From the NCBI RefSeq assembly GCF_000155475.1, contig NZ_DS990391.1:239095-303094 (forward strand): DNA of 64,000 bases, in the 5' to 3' direction. This document shows, piece after piece, positions 17,598-27,072 of this stretch. Position 1 is the stretch's first letter. Every line of letters begins with the position of its first letter. The notes below the pieces were generated by a model. That model was not told the origin of the DNA. It worked only from the letters and a program-made list of their open reading frames with translations, and ran no database searches. The stretch comes from Helicobacter cinaedi CCUG 18818 = ATCC BAA-847 (GTDB lineage Bacteria > Campylobacterota > Campylobacteria > Campylobacterales > Helicobacteraceae). The translations under genes and the position numbers were made by a program.

Positions 17598-18881
17598 GTG
17601 CCACATTTTTTAGCCCCAAGCATTGCTTTACCAAGCCTACCCTTTATAAGTGGAGAGTATGAATTTGCCTATGAAGCTAAATGCAGGGTAGATTCTCATC
17701 AAAGCCTTATTTTGGTGCGGTTTAAAAAAGATGATACTTTGCAGAATGATACTTTAGGCGATGAGTTTTCACATAATGATTTTTTTTTGCGTAAAGTGGA
17801 GCGATTAAACAAAAATAATAGCATTATCAAATGTGAAAAAAGTAGTAAGTCCCAGCCAACAGGCATTATCAAAAATGCCTTAAAAGCCCTTATGGAGCAG
17901 CAAAGCAATCAACATCTTATCACGCACAATCTCAATAATAACTCCCCAAGACAGAATCTCCAATCACCCTTTTTTAAATCGGTGCAACATTTTTTGGATT
18001 TTTCTCAAAAATATCCACAAAAATGCTTAATTGAAGTGGGCTTTGGCTCGGGGCGACATCTCTTACACTTAGCACAGAGTAATCCACATCTTATGTGTAT
18101 TGGTATTGAGATTCACAGCCCTTCTATTGAGCAGATTCTAAGACAGATTGAGCTTTTAGGGCTTACAAATCTCTACATCATTCACACCGATGCTAGAATC
18201 TTGCTTGAGATTTTACCCCCTTGTATTGCTTTAGGCATTTATGTGCATTTTCCTGTCCCTTGGAATAAAAAGCCCCATAGGCGTGTATTTTGCAAAGCTT
18301 TCTTAGAAGAATCTTTGCGTGTGTTAGATGACAATGCACTATTACATTTGCGAAGTGATGATGAGACATATTTCCGTGATGCGTTAGATCTTGCTTTGTC
18401 TCACAAACACATTAATTTGCAAGTGCAAAAAAATCACAAAAATGCCATTGTCAGCAAATATGAAGCAAGGTGGGAGCGACAGAATAAGGATATTTTTGAC
18501 TTAAAGATTTTTAAAACCACAACACAAGGGCAAGATTCTTGCATAGAATCAGCAAAAAACACACAAAATACAGAAAAAACCTTTATTTTTGATAAGATTC
18601 TAAGAAAAAATTTGGATAATTACACAAATTTTCCATATAAGAAAATCACTAAGGATTGGTTTTTACACATTGATAATGTGTATTATACGAAAGATGTGTA
18701 TGTTTTAGCATTGTGTTTTGGAGATTTTAATCAGCCACAAAATAAATTTTTACAAATTTCTTTTGATACATCTTGTAGCACACATTATGTCGGTGGCGAT
18801 CCTATTCCAACAAAAGCAGCACATAAGGCACATAGGCATTTAATGGAGGTTTTAAGTGTGGATTCTAAAGACAAGGAGTGA
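17598..18881 (+). CDS. trmB: tRNA (guanine-N7-)-methyltransferase
   Basis: A 427-residue protein whose central part is the TrmB Rossmann domain: motif I 'LIEVGFGSGRHLLHLAQ' (about residue 142) and the family signature 'IYVHFPVPWNKKPHRRVF' (about 214). It makes m7G46 in tRNA variable loops using SAM. It is about twice as long as the E. coli enzyme; the extra N-terminal ~130 and C-terminal ~120 residues are a Campylobacterota feature as I recall. The start is GTG at 17598 with AAGGAT upstream. It is followed by ftsE after 3 bases, so trmB-ftsE-ftsX-envC form one operon. Confidence 0.92.
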   Translation: MPHFLAPSIALPSLPFISGEYEFAYEAKCRVDSHQSLILVRFKKDDTLQNDTLGDEFSHNDFFLRKVERLNKNNSIIKCEKSSKSQPTGIIKNALKALMEQQSNQHLITHNLNNNSPRQNLQSPFFKSVQHFLDFSQKYPQKCLIEVGFGSGRHLLHLAQSNPHLMCIGIEIHSPSIEQILRQIELLGLTNLYIIHTDARILLEILPPCIALGIYVHFPVPWNKKPHRRVFCKAFLEESLRVLDDNALLHLRSDDETYFRDALDLALSHKHINLQVQKNHKNAIVSKYEARWERQNKDIFDLKIFKTTTQGQDSCIESAKNTQNTEKTFIFDKILRKNLDNYTNFPYKKITKDWFLHIDNVYYTKDVYVLALCFGDFNQPQNKFLQISFDTSCSTHYVGGDPIPTKAAHKAHRHLMEVLSVDSKDKE

Positions 18882-18884
18882 AAG

Positions 18885-19553
18885 TTGAGTGCAATCATAG
18901 AAGCGAAAAATCTTAGTCTTGGCTACAATGATGAGCTTGTGATTAAAGAGGCGACATTTAATATTAATGCTAAAGAGTTTGTGTTTATCACCGGGGCTTC
19001 AGGAAGTGGCAAAAGCACGATTCTAAGCTCATTTTTTGGGCATTTGGGTGTGAAAAGTGGGCATTTAAATGTCTTTGGTGTGAGTATGCAAAAAGCTTCA
19101 AAAGCTCGCATTAATCATCTCCGCCGAAATATTGGCATTGTTTTTCAAGACTACAAACTCATCAAAGAATGGAATATAGAACGCAATGTAATGCTGCCTA
19201 TGGTGATTAATGGCTACAAAAAAGAGGTGTGTAAATCTCAAGTAGAAAAGCTTTTGGTGCATATTAAGCTGTCCCACAAGGCAAATAAGTTTCCTTTAGA
19301 GTTAAGCGGTGGAGAGCAGCAACGCGTGGCAATGGCAAGAGCCTTAGCTCATAATCCAACCATAATCCTAGCCGATGAGCCAACGGGTAACCTTGATGAC
19401 TATTCCAGTGAGCTTATTTGGAATCTGCTTAAAGGTGTCAATGAACAGCTTGGAATCACCGTTGTTGTCGTAACGCACAGAATGCCAGATAGGCTAAATA
19501 TCCCTTATAGGCGACTACATATTGAAGAAGGAGTGGTATATGAATTTGCTTAG
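18885..19553 (+). CDS. ftsE: Cell division ATP-binding protein FtsE
   Basis: A 222-residue ABC ATPase. Walker A is 'ITGASGSGKSTIL', the signature 'LSGGEQQRVAMARAL', Walker B 'TIILADEPTG', and the H-loop 'VVVTHR'. With FtsX it converts ATP hydrolysis into activation of periplasmic peptidoglycan hydrolases at the septum. The start is TTG at 18885, supported by AAGGAGTG upstream and by the normal family N-terminus. The 3' end overlaps ftsX by 14 bases. Confidence 0.96.
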   Translation: MSAIIEAKNLSLGYNDELVIKEATFNINAKEFVFITGASGSGKSTILSSFFGHLGVKSGHLNVFGVSMQKASKARINHLRRNIGIVFQDYKLIKEWNIERNVMLPMVINGYKKEVCKSQVEKLLVHIKLSHKANKFPLELSGGEQQRVAMARALAHNPTIILADEPTGNLDDYSSELIWNLLKGVNEQLGITVVVVTHRMPDRLNIPYRRLHIEEGVVYEFA

Positions 19554-20349
19554 GAGACATTTGGCACTTATTATTCCGCTTCTTGCACTGCTTTTTAGCC
19601 TTGAAAGCATTATGCTTGTTAATCGTGCGGTGGCAAAGCACGAAAACAAACTTTCAGATAATTACTCCATTGTCATTGCATCAAAAAATGCCCTCACACT
19701 TGATAAGATAGAGAGCTTTATCCGTGAGGCAAAGGAGCTAAAAGCAATCACACCTGATTATATGATGAATGAGTTAAAAAAAGACCTTAGCCGCGAGAGC
19801 TTAGAGACATTGCAAAGGGAGTTGCCATTTTTCTATTCACTAAAACTCTCCATTTTCCCTGATGAAGAGCGTTTGCAAAAGATAAATGCCACACTCTCAA
19901 AGCTTAATGGCGTAACAAAAGTAGAATCTTTTAGCAAAAGCCACTCACAAGTGTATAAGCTATTGCTTATTATCAAAAGCTCCATTGTTGTATTTGCCTC
20001 ACTCATTGCAATTTTAAGCTACATTCTTATGGTAAAACAAATTGAAATATGGAAATTTGAACACAGCGATAGAATGGAGATTATGGCATTTTTGGGTGCG
20101 CCAGCGTGGATGAAAAATGGCATTTTATTCCGCCTTGCACTTATAGACTCTATTATCTCAACTATTGCCATTATCACGGGTATGACCTATCTTATCAATA
20201 GCAGTAGAATGCAAGGAGTGCTTAGCACACTTGAAGTAACAAGCGATATTTTCCGTATGGGCAGTGATTTTATCATTTTGCTTTTCACATCTATACTTGT
20301 ATCTATCGTATCAGTTGTGTTTGTTATCATTAAGCAAAAAGACCTCTAA
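19540..20349 (+). CDS. ftsX: Cell division ABC permease FtsX
   Basis: A 269-residue type VII ABC permease: one N-terminal membrane segment (LALIIPLLALLFSLESIML), a periplasmic extracellular domain (about residues 40-145) and three more segments. I start at ATG 19540, which has AAGGAG 6 bases upstream; a TTG at 19522 would add six residues. The periplasmic loop normally binds an EnvC- or PcsB-type activator, and the next gene encodes exactly such a protein with a TAATG overlap. Confidence 0.95.
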   Translation: MNLLRRHLALIIPLLALLFSLESIMLVNRAVAKHENKLSDNYSIVIASKNALTLDKIESFIREAKELKAITPDYMMNELKKDLSRESLETLQRELPFFYSLKLSIFPDEERLQKINATLSKLNGVTKVESFSKSHSQVYKLLLIIKSSIVVFASLIAILSYILMVKQIEIWKFEHSDRMEIMAFLGAPAWMKNGILFRLALIDSIISTIAIITGMTYLINSSRMQGVLSTLEVTSDIFRMGSDFIILLFTSILVSIVSVVFVIIKQKDL

Positions 20350-21560
20350 TGAAACAAGGCTTTGCCTCTCTTACACTCTGTGCTATTATTAGCTTATCTT
20401 TGGCAAATATTGATAAAGACATTGCAAAAAACAAAGATAAGCTAACAATAGCACAGATCCAAGAGCAAGCTATAAGCAAAAAACTTGATGAGCTAGGCAA
20501 AGCCATTAATGCCAAAAATGCCGAGCTTACAAAGCTAGGCAAACAAATAGAAACACTCTCAAAAGACATAAGCCAAAATCAAGGCAAATCCCAAAGCCAA
20601 GAAAAAACACTTAAAGATTCACAACGCAAACAAAATCTTCTGCTAGAACAAAAGCGTGAGCTTGAATCTCAAATAATTAAGCTTCTCACACAGGGTATCG
20701 CCTTTAGTATGATTATGGAGCGTGAAAAACAACTTGATTCAATAGATAGTGTGGTGGAATATGAAATTTATAGAATCCTGCATAAAAATGCTAAAGATTC
20801 TATAAAAACACTCAATGCCAAACAAAGCATTCTCAATAATGAAATTGAAAAAATCTCAAATAATATCTCGCAGATTCAAAACTCTATTAAGATTCAAACA
20901 AATAAAAAGGATAGTCTCCAAATCGCTAAAGAGCAGCAAAAAGCCACTTTGAGTAAAATGCAAAGTGAGCTTAAAAGCTATGATGAACAGCTTAAAGCCA
21001 TAGTCAAAGAGCGAAAAAGCCTTGATGAGATTCTCTCTCGCCTTAACATTGTAAAAGAGCAAAAATCCCAAAGCAAGAACCAACAAGCCTTTATTGATAA
21101 TCAAAAAAATCCAAACAGCATAAAAGCCCCAAAACAATTTGGCACTTCATACCGCGATGTACCAACAATCGCTTACAAAGGGGCAAAGACTATTCCGCCC
21201 CTTGATAGCTACACAATTGAAAAAAGATTTGGACCATATTTTGATCCTGTGTATAAGTTTAAAATCTTTAATGCCGCTATTATGTTTAATCCTAAAAACA
21301 GCAATGCCAGTGTGAAGAGCGTACTTGATGGCAAGATTGTCTATGCTAAGGACGCTCCGGGGCTAAAAAAAGTCATTATCATTGAGCATAGCAATGCCAT
21401 TCACACCATTTATGCATATTTAGACAAAATAGAATCTAATATTAAAGTCGGCTCAAGTGTCAAAAAAGGTGCGATTATAGGCAAAGTCAATGAACGACTA
21501 AGCTTTGAAATCACCCAAAAAGATAAGCATATTAATCCAGCAGATTTTATAAAACTCTAA
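20349..21560 (+). CDS. EnvC-like murein hydrolase activator with degenerate LytM domain
   Basis: A 403-residue secreted protein: signal-like N-terminus (residues 1-18), a long coiled coil (about 20-235) rich in Lys/Glu/Gln, and a C-terminal M23/LytM domain (about 300-400). The active-site residues of M23 peptidases are missing: where family enzymes have 'YAHL' this has 'YAYL', and where they have 'HxH/LHFE' it has 'LSFE'. It should therefore activate an amidase rather than cut the wall itself, as known for EnvC. The ATG overlaps the ftsX stop (TAATG), which supports an FtsEX-EnvC complex. No further domain is seen. Confidence 0.88.
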   Translation: MKQGFASLTLCAIISLSLANIDKDIAKNKDKLTIAQIQEQAISKKLDELGKAINAKNAELTKLGKQIETLSKDISQNQGKSQSQEKTLKDSQRKQNLLLEQKRELESQIIKLLTQGIAFSMIMEREKQLDSIDSVVEYEIYRILHKNAKDSIKTLNAKQSILNNEIEKISNNISQIQNSIKIQTNKKDSLQIAKEQQKATLSKMQSELKSYDEQLKAIVKERKSLDEILSRLNIVKEQKSQSKNQQAFIDNQKNPNSIKAPKQFGTSYRDVPTIAYKGAKTIPPLDSYTIEKRFGPYFDPVYKFKIFNAAIMFNPKNSNASVKSVLDGKIVYAKDAPGLKKVIIIEHSNAIHTIYAYLDKIESNIKVGSSVKKGAIIGKVNERLSFEITQKDKHINPADFIKL

Positions 21561-21561
21561 T

Positions 21562-21586
21562 TAAAAAATTTTTTTTTAGCCGATAT
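21562..21586 (+). promoter_or_regulatory. FliA (sigma-28) promoter for flaG-fliD-fliS
   Basis: TAAA at 21562-21565, exactly 15 bases, then CGATAT at 21581-21586. This matches the Campylobacterota sigma-28 consensus (TAAA-N15-CGATAT). It lies about 38 bases upstream of the flaG ATG. The spacer contains nine T (21569-21577), so its length could vary by slippage. Confidence 0.8.
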
Positions 21587-21623
21587 GTCTTTTGCTTTAT
21601 TTTAGAACTTCAAGGAGGAAGCT

Positions 21624-22016
21624 ATGATTAATAGTATTAATAGTGTTGAAAACAATAACGATGCTGTTAAGAATCGGATCGTAAATATGGTAAATGCGAG
21701 TGGAAGGGCGATCACGGAAGACACCCGTCCAACTGAAGTGCGTTTGCAACAAGAAACTGCACAACACCACGACAAGGAAAATAAAAAACAGCTTGAAAGT
21801 GAGTTGCGTGAGTTGAGTAAGAAGCTCAATGAAGAGATGAAAAAAATTGGCACAGATTTGAACTTCTCGTATAATGAAAATATTCCGGGACTTATGGTAA
21901 CGGTTAAGGAATTTAATGGCGATAAAGTCATTCGGGAGATTCCATCAAAAGAAGCTATTGAGCTTATGAAAAGAATGCGTGAAGTGATTGGCGTGATTTT
22001 TGACAAGCAGGGCTAA
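21624..22016 (+). CDS. flaG: FlaG-family flagellar protein
   Basis: A 130-residue protein: a charged, low-complexity first half with a helix (KENKKQLESELRELSKKL) and the FlaG core 'IGTDLNFSYNENIPGLMVTV' followed by 'EFNGDKVIREIPSKEAIELM'. FlaG limits flagellar filament length in related bacteria. The ATG at 21624 has AAGGAGG and a FliA promoter. It precedes fliD by 59 bases. Full length. Confidence 0.93.
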   Translation: MINSINSVENNNDAVKNRIVNMVNASGRAITEDTRPTEVRLQQETAQHHDKENKKQLESELRELSKKLNEEMKKIGTDLNFSYNENIPGLMVTVKEFNGDKVIREIPSKEAIELMKRMREVIGVIFDKQG

Positions 22017-22075
22017 AAAGAGAGATTAAATAAACTTAAAGATTCTAGAATCTAAAATTTGCGAAAGGAGGTTGT

Positions 22076-24124
22076 ATGGCACTTGGTAGTTTGAGCTCTC
22101 TTGGGCTTGGAAGTAAAGTCTTAAATCACGATGTGATTGACAAGTTACGAAAAGCTGATGAAAGCACACATATTGATCCTATTGATAAAAAGATAGAACA
22201 AAATGTAGAAAAACAAACCGAGCTTGTTACCATCACCTCAACCTTGCGAGATTTGAAATCAAGCGTAAGCAAACTTGCTGATTATTCAACCTACTTGGGA
22301 CGCTCAAGCAATATCATTGGCGATGCACTGAAAGCTACCATTTCCACTGGTGTGCCAACCCAAGATATCAAAATTGATATAGATTCAGTGGCGACTTCGG
22401 ATATTAATGAGATAGGATCAAAATATGAGAGCAGAGAATCTGCATTTAGTCAAAAAGATTCCACACTCAAATTTCACTATAAGGGGCAGGACTATAAGAT
22501 TGAAATCAAAGCAGGTATGGAATTAGCCGAAGTTGCACAGCTCATTACAGACACTACGAAAGGCGAGGTTATGGGGATTGTGATGAAAACAGGTGGCTCA
22601 AATCCCTATCAGCTTATGATAAATTCCAAAGATACGGGCGAATCCTCAAGGGTGTATTTTGGCTCAACTGCTACAGGCTCTGTTATCCCAAGTGGGGCTT
22701 TTGAACTTAATGATGGGGATTTTAACATTACTTTAAAAGATAAAAAAGGTATTGATAAAACCCTATCTATCAAGCTTCCAAAGACTGCCACTGAATCTAA
22801 AGCACAAGATAACGCACAGGCTTTAAAAGAAGCTGTGATTGCTACCATTAAAGACAATGCTGATTTTGAAGGATTGCTTGATAATGACTTAAACATAGGC
22901 ATAGGTGGGGCTAATAGCGATATGCTGACCATCAACGATAGGCGGGGCTATGGCATAAAGGTAGAAGGTGCAAAAGCTCAAGCCTTAGGTTTTGGCGAAG
23001 ATAATAAAAGCACACAAAAAGAAGATCTTATGGTAGCCACCAAAAGTGTGGGTGCTGGGCTACTCACAGGAACGATTAACATAGGCAGTGTCCCACTTGA
23101 TCTCTCAACCTTAACAAACAAGAAAAATACCGCCAAGCAAAACGCACAAGCCATTGCTGATGCCATTAACAACATCGCTGGAATCTACGGCTCTGTCAAT
23201 GATGAAGGCAAGCTTGTGATTAACTCCGATACCGGCGAAGTCAATATTTATGCCAACAATGACGCTGAGAGCAAAAAAGCACTAGAAGATTTAGGCTTGA
23301 AATCAGGCACAACAATGGACTATGCCAAGACACAAGAAGATTTATTCAAAATACGCAAAGTGCAGACCGCTGAAGATGCGAAATTTTCATATAATGGAAT
23401 CTCAATGAGACGCCCTACAAATAATATTGATGATATTGTGAGTGGCGTAAATATTGAGCTGCTTACCACAACAGAGCCGGGCAAACCTGCGGTGATTAGT
23501 ATCACACGCAATGATGAAGAGATAATAGAGAGTGTGAAAAGTTTTGTAGAAACTTACAACGAGCTTTCACTCAAGCTTGATGAAGTAACACGCTATGATG
23601 AAGATTCTAAAATCGCTGGAATCTTTAATGGCAATAGTGATATTCGTATGATACGCCCAACTCTCACTAGAATCTTTTCTACAAATATTCCAACTGAAAC
23701 GGAGATTAAAAGCCTTGTAAAGTATGGACTTGCCCTTGATGAAAAGGGAAAAATGAGCCTTGATACAAGTAAGCTTTCAATGGCTCTAAGCACAGATCCA
23801 GAGGGGACACAAGAGTTTTTCTACGGGAGTGTAAAAAGCACAGAGTTTAAGGAGGTGCAAACTGATGGTGTATTCAAAAAGTTTGATCAAGAGCTTGATA
23901 AATTGCTTAATGGTGGCAATGCGAGACTTAAGCTACTTGAAGAAAGTCTTACTAAAGATGATAAAAAGCTGCGTGAAGACCGCAAGAAGGCAGTTGAGCA
24001 GCTTAACATCCGCTATGACATTATGGCACAGAGATTTGCAGCCTATGATTCTCAAATCTCAAAAACCAATAATGCCTTTAGTAGTGTTCAGCTGATGATT
24101 GACCAATCTGTAGCAAAAAAATAA
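22076..24124 (+). CDS. fliD: Flagellar filament cap protein FliD
   Basis: A 682-residue hook-associated protein 2. It forms the cap at the filament tip and guides flagellin insertion. The N-terminal D0/D1 coiled region starts 'LGSKVLNHDVIDKLRKADE', and the C-terminal half ends with the coiled 'RFAAYDSQISKTNNAFSSVQ', typical of FliD termini. The central region carries the surface-exposed domains. The ATG at 22076 has AAAGGAGG. No separate flagellar promoter is seen in the 59-base gap after flaG. Confidence 0.96.
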   Translation: MALGSLSSLGLGSKVLNHDVIDKLRKADESTHIDPIDKKIEQNVEKQTELVTITSTLRDLKSSVSKLADYSTYLGRSSNIIGDALKATISTGVPTQDIKIDIDSVATSDINEIGSKYESRESAFSQKDSTLKFHYKGQDYKIEIKAGMELAEVAQLITDTTKGEVMGIVMKTGGSNPYQLMINSKDTGESSRVYFGSTATGSVIPSGAFELNDGDFNITLKDKKGIDKTLSIKLPKTATESKAQDNAQALKEAVIATIKDNADFEGLLDNDLNIGIGGANSDMLTINDRRGYGIKVEGAKAQALGFGEDNKSTQKEDLMVATKSVGAGLLTGTINIGSVPLDLSTLTNKKNTAKQNAQAIADAINNIAGIYGSVNDEGKLVINSDTGEVNIYANNDAESKKALEDLGLKSGTTMDYAKTQEDLFKIRKVQTAEDAKFSYNGISMRRPTNNIDDIVSGVNIELLTTTEPGKPAVISITRNDEEIIESVKSFVETYNELSLKLDEVTRYDEDSKIAGIFNGNSDIRMIRPTLTRIFSTNIPTETEIKSLVKYGLALDEKGKMSLDTSKLSMALSTDPEGTQEFFYGSVKSTEFKEVQTDGVFKKFDQELDKLLNGGNARLKLLEESLTKDDKKLREDRKKAVEQLNIRYDIMAQRFAAYDSQISKTNNAFSSVQLMIDQSVAKK

Positions 24125-24141
24125 ATTCTAAGGAGTAAGCA

Positions 24142-24525
24142 ATGTATGGTAACAACGCGTATAATTTGTATCAACAAAATTCAGTTTCAGTAGAATCTCC
24201 AGTTAAACTTATAGAAATGCTCTATGAGGGTATTTTAAGATTCTGTGCTCAAGCAAAGCGGCATATGGAAGCAGAAGATATTGAGAAAAAAATCTACTAC
24301 ATTAACCGCACGACCGATATTTTCACAGAGTTACTTAACACCCTTGATTATGAAAAAGGCGGTGAGGTGGCAAGCTATCTTACAGGACTTTACACACATC
24401 AAATCAAGCTCCTTACCCAAGCCAATGTTGCCAATGATACTGCCAAAATTGATATTGTTATCAATGTTGCCAAAGGACTTTTGGAAGCGTGGAGAGAGAT
24501 TAATCAAGATGAATTGGCACGATAA
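24142..24525 (+). CDS. fliS: Flagellin export chaperone FliS
   Basis: A 127-residue four-helix protein starting 'NNAYNLYQQNSVSVESPVKL', with 'LIEMLYEGILRFCAQAKRHM' and a C-terminal 'LLEAWREINQ'. It binds the flagellin C-terminus in the cytosol and prevents early polymerisation. It starts 17 bases after fliD with AAGGAG and overlaps the next small gene by 17 bases. Confidence 0.96.
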   Translation: MYGNNAYNLYQQNSVSVESPVKLIEMLYEGILRFCAQAKRHMEAEDIEKKIYYINRTTDIFTELLNTLDYEKGGEVASYLTGLYTHQIKLLTQANVANDTAKIDIVINVAKGLLEAWREINQDELAR

Positions 24526-24745
24526 GCTAAAAGTTGCTCTCCTTAACCAAGATGATAAAAGTGCTTTTGCCCTAGTTAGCAATCTCCCAGAAAATCTCGC
24601 CCAAGCACCGCTTGAAGAGAAACTTCAAGCTTTAGAGCTTATCTCTCAAACCAAACGCCTTTTAGAATCTAAACAGCTCCAAGTTAGAATCAATATGGAG
24701 CAAATCAAGGCGGCTAAAAAGTTCCTTGAAAACTCTCATCAGTAA
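24509..24745 (+). CDS. Small helical protein overlapping fliS (FliT-like position)
   Basis: A 78-residue protein. The frame is open further upstream, but that part lies in the other frame of fliS; the ATG at 24509 (MNWHDKLKVALLNQDDK) gives a start that overlaps the fliS end by 17 bases, typical of translational coupling. It is predicted helical and ends 'AAKKFLENSHQ'. The position right after fliS is where FliT chaperones lie in many bacteria and where H. pylori has a small hypothetical gene. No FliT motif can be proven, so the role as a flagellar export chaperone is inference. Confidence 0.7.
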   Translation: MNWHDKLKVALLNQDDKSAFALVSNLPENLAQAPLEEKLQALELISQTKRLLESKQLQVRINMEQIKAAKKFLENSHQ

Positions 24746-24850
24746 GCAATACTTCCGCTCTCAAACCCCAGATATTCCCTATTATATGGCTTTTTTGCAA
24801 CAAATTTCCCAAAAAATCCGCACATATCCTTGACTTCAAGCCTAAAATCA

Positions 24851-24858
24851 TATAGAAT
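24851..24858 (+). promoter_or_regulatory. -10 element for hup
   Basis: TATAGAAT, about 35 bases before the HU start codon, with a good ribosome site (AAGGAG) in between. Confidence 0.5.
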
Positions 24859-24893
24859 GGGTGCGTTCAAAATTTTAACAACAAGGAGTTGCA

Positions 24894-25181
24894 ATGAACA
24901 AGGCAGAATTCGTAGAATTAGTAAAAAAAGTTGGCGAATACGATACAAAAAAAGATGCTGAAAAAGCAGTAAATTCTTTTGTAGATGCTATTTCTCAAGC
25001 TCTTACTAAGAAACAAAGCGTTGAGCTTGTAGGTTTTGGTAAATTTGAAACAGCTGTTCAAAAGGCTAAAACAGGTAAAGTTCCCGGAACAAACAAAACT
25101 TACAAAACAAGTGAAAAAGCTGTGCCTAAATTCCGCCCCGGAAAAGGTTTAAAAGACCAAGTAGCTAAGGCTAAAAAATAA
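24894..25181 (+). CDS. hup: DNA-binding protein HU
   Basis: A 95-residue histone-like protein. N-terminal helices start 'MNKAEFVELVKKVGEYDTKK', followed by 'VELVGFGKFETAVQKAKTGK' and the DNA-binding arm 'VPGTNKTYKTSEKAVPKFRP'. HU dimers bend and compact DNA. The gene is single, followed by a strong hairpin shared with convergent gpsA. Confidence 0.97.
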   Translation: MNKAEFVELVKKVGEYDTKKDAEKAVNSFVDAISQALTKKQSVELVGFGKFETAVQKAKTGKVPGTNKTYKTSEKAVPKFRPGKGLKDQVAKAKK

Positions 25182-25188
25182 TCTCTCT

Positions 25189-25207
25189 CATAGCCTTTTA
25201 GGCTATG
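25189..25207. terminator. Bidirectional hairpin between hup and gpsA
   Basis: CATAGCC-TTTTA-GGCTATG, a perfect 7-bp stem, 8 bases after the hup stop. It also contains the gpsA stop codon on the other strand. A short T-rich stretch follows on the plus strand. Confidence 0.7.
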
Positions 25208-26135
25208 ACATTAACTTCTTAAAACTCTCACTTACACTTTTTCCATTCAATATTAAGCTAATCTCTTTTGCAATAGGCGTGTAAATATTTTCTCTCTCCC
25301 CAATCTCTGTAATAGCCCTTGCTGTGATAACGCCCTCAGCCACTTCGCCAAGCTCACGCAATATCTCGCTAATAGGCTTTTGCTTTGCTAGTCCAAGTCC
25401 TACGCGATAGTTACGCGACATCGTAGAGCTTGAAGTCAAAAATAAATCTCCAGCCCCAGAAAGCCCCAAAAATGTCTCCATTTTCGCCCCAAAATGCTCT
25501 CCAAAACGGCATATCTCCACTAGTCCTCTTGAGACCAATGACGCCTTAGCATTTGCCCCAAGATTCAACCCATCACAGATTCCAGCAGCAATGGCAATGA
25601 CATTTTTATACGCCCCAGCGACTTCTCCGCCCACTACATCAGGGCTTACATACGCTTTAATAAACTTTGGCATTAATGTGCCAAATTCTCGGCTCAAAGC
25701 AAGATTGCGTGAGTGAATGACTAACGCACAAGGCAAGGACTGCACCACTTCAGAAGCAAAGCTAGGACCGCACAAATACGCAAGATTCTTATGCCAAATC
25801 CACTCTTCCATAATATCACTTACAAACGCTCCACTTCCAGATTCTATCCCCTTGCTCGCACATAGGACTTTTATATCTTTTGGCAACTTCACACGCACAA
25901 GCCACTCTCGCAAAGCACTTGTAGCAATCGCCATAACAAAATATTGTGAATCTAGCCCATCTTTATAATCTACCTGCATAATCGGTTTAGAATCTTGTGC
26001 CAATAAACGCTCATTTAAAGGTGCTAGAAGTGAGCTAAGATCTCTCCTTGAGATAATCCGCACATCATTTTTTTCTGCCAATGCAAAGGCTAACGCCCTG
26101 CCCCACGCTCCACCGCCAAATACACTTATTTTCAT
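25203..26135 (-). CDS. gpsA: Glycerol-3-phosphate dehydrogenase [NAD(P)+]
   Basis: A 310-residue enzyme that reduces dihydroxyacetone phosphate to sn-glycerol-3-phosphate for phospholipid synthesis. The Rossmann motif '[18 protein letters not shown]' is at the N-terminus, and '[20 protein letters not shown]' carries the catalytic Lys region. I start at ATG 26135 (MKISVFGGG) because AAGGATAGGGGA lies upstream and family members start here; an ATG at 26153 would add seven residues. It is convergent with hup. Confidence 0.93.
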   Translation of the reverse strand: MKISVFGGGAWGRALAFALAEKNDVRIISRRDLSSLLAPLNERLLAQDSKPIMQVDYKDGLDSQYFVMAIATSALREWLVRVKLPKDIKVLCASKGIESGSGAFVSDIMEEWIWHKNLAYLCGPSFASEVVQSLPCALVIHSRNLALSREFGTLMPKFIKAYVSPDVVGGEVAGAYKNVIAIAAGICDGLNLGANAKASLVSRGLVEICRFGEHFGAKMETFLGLSGAGDLFLTSSSTMSRNYRVGLGLAKQKPISEILRELGEVAEGVITARAITEIGERENIYTPIAKEISLILNGKSVSESFKKLMS

Positions 26136-26170
26136 TCCCCTATCCTTATTCATCAAAAATATATCAAATG

Positions 26171-26884
26171 CTAAAATGTATAACTATATGTCAAAAAAAC
26201 CTGTGTTGTCAGCACATAAGGGTTCGCATTCACAGCAGTGTTTGAAGCGACATTGCCTACAATAGGCATGCCACTCACATTTGGTGGCATAGTCTGCAAT
26301 GGAGCTTGTGGCATACCTTGCGAAGCACTCATAGCCAAAAGTGCGTCATTAGTGGAAAGCTGTGTTTGCTTTAAAGTCAGCATTATGCGATGAGTTTTCA
26401 AAATCGTAATCTTCATACCTATGCTATTCACCCACGCAGGATACATAACCTTATTGCCATAGTTATAGGCATTTTCCTCATACCTTTGCACTGTGTCATA
26501 CGCCTTTATCTTACCGCCCCTTCTTTGGGTATTAAGCTCCACCGTGTTAGAGACAAATAGCTCTAGCTCCACACGGGAATCTGGCTTTACAGAATAGTTT
26601 AGCTCCACTCCCGCCCCATAGCGAGACATCGGCGTATCAAGCTCGTTAAGATTTGCTTTGCCGGTTTCAAGCTCCATTTCAGAATATCCATCATTGACAA
26701 ACGCATCAGCCTTTATGGAAAGATTCTTGCTGACTTTCGCTCCTTGATTCTCTTCACTCTCTTTTTTTTCAAGCTGTTTTGTAAGCGGATTTGCAGGAGA
26801 TTCTGTATTTGTCTCGTGGAGGACAAGCTCTTCAGCCCCACCAAAAACAAGCACAAAGCCCAATACACACATTATCTTTTTCAC
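26171..26884 (-). CDS. Envelope protein of unknown function
   Basis: A 237-residue protein with a signal peptide-like N-terminus ([17 protein letters not shown]). The following 40 residues are charged linker; the rest is Ser/Thr/Asn-rich with alternating patterns such as '[17 protein letters not shown]' and '[13 protein letters not shown]', and ends in 'LTYSYTF', which fits an outer-membrane barrel. I used GTG 26884, with AAAGG 8 bases upstream; GTG 26893 is the longer option. It lies 35 bases upstream of gpsA in the same direction. I do not recognise the family. Confidence 0.65.
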   Translation of the reverse strand: MKKIMCVLGFVLVFGGAEELVLHETNTESPANPLTKQLEKKESEENQGAKVSKNLSIKADAFVNDGYSEMELETGKANLNELDTPMSRYGAGVELNYSVKPDSRVELELFVSNTVELNTQRRGGKIKAYDTVQRYEENAYNYGNKVMYPAWVNSIGMKITILKTHRIMLTLKQTQLSTNDALLAMSASQGMPQAPLQTMPPNVSGMPIVGNVASNTAVNANPYVLTTQVFLTYSYTF

Positions 26885-27025
26885 GCACCGCACCTTTAGC
26901 TATCACTTCCCATTAAATCGGCTTTTTTCTGCCACTTTTTGTAACCCTACCCAGCCCCAAAAATCATATTTTCATTTTATCTCAAATCTTTTTAAGAATT
27001 TATAAATGTTTTATACGCTTTTGCC

Positions 27026-27031
27026 TATACT
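27026..27031 (+). promoter_or_regulatory. -10 element for gatB
   Basis: CCTATACTTGC, about 40 bases before the gatB ATG. The gene lies divergent from 26171-26884, and 26894-27072 holds both promoters. Confidence 0.45.
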
Positions 27032-27072
27032 TGCAGTCTTTATTCCTAGATTCCACTAAATAAGGTTATAGA

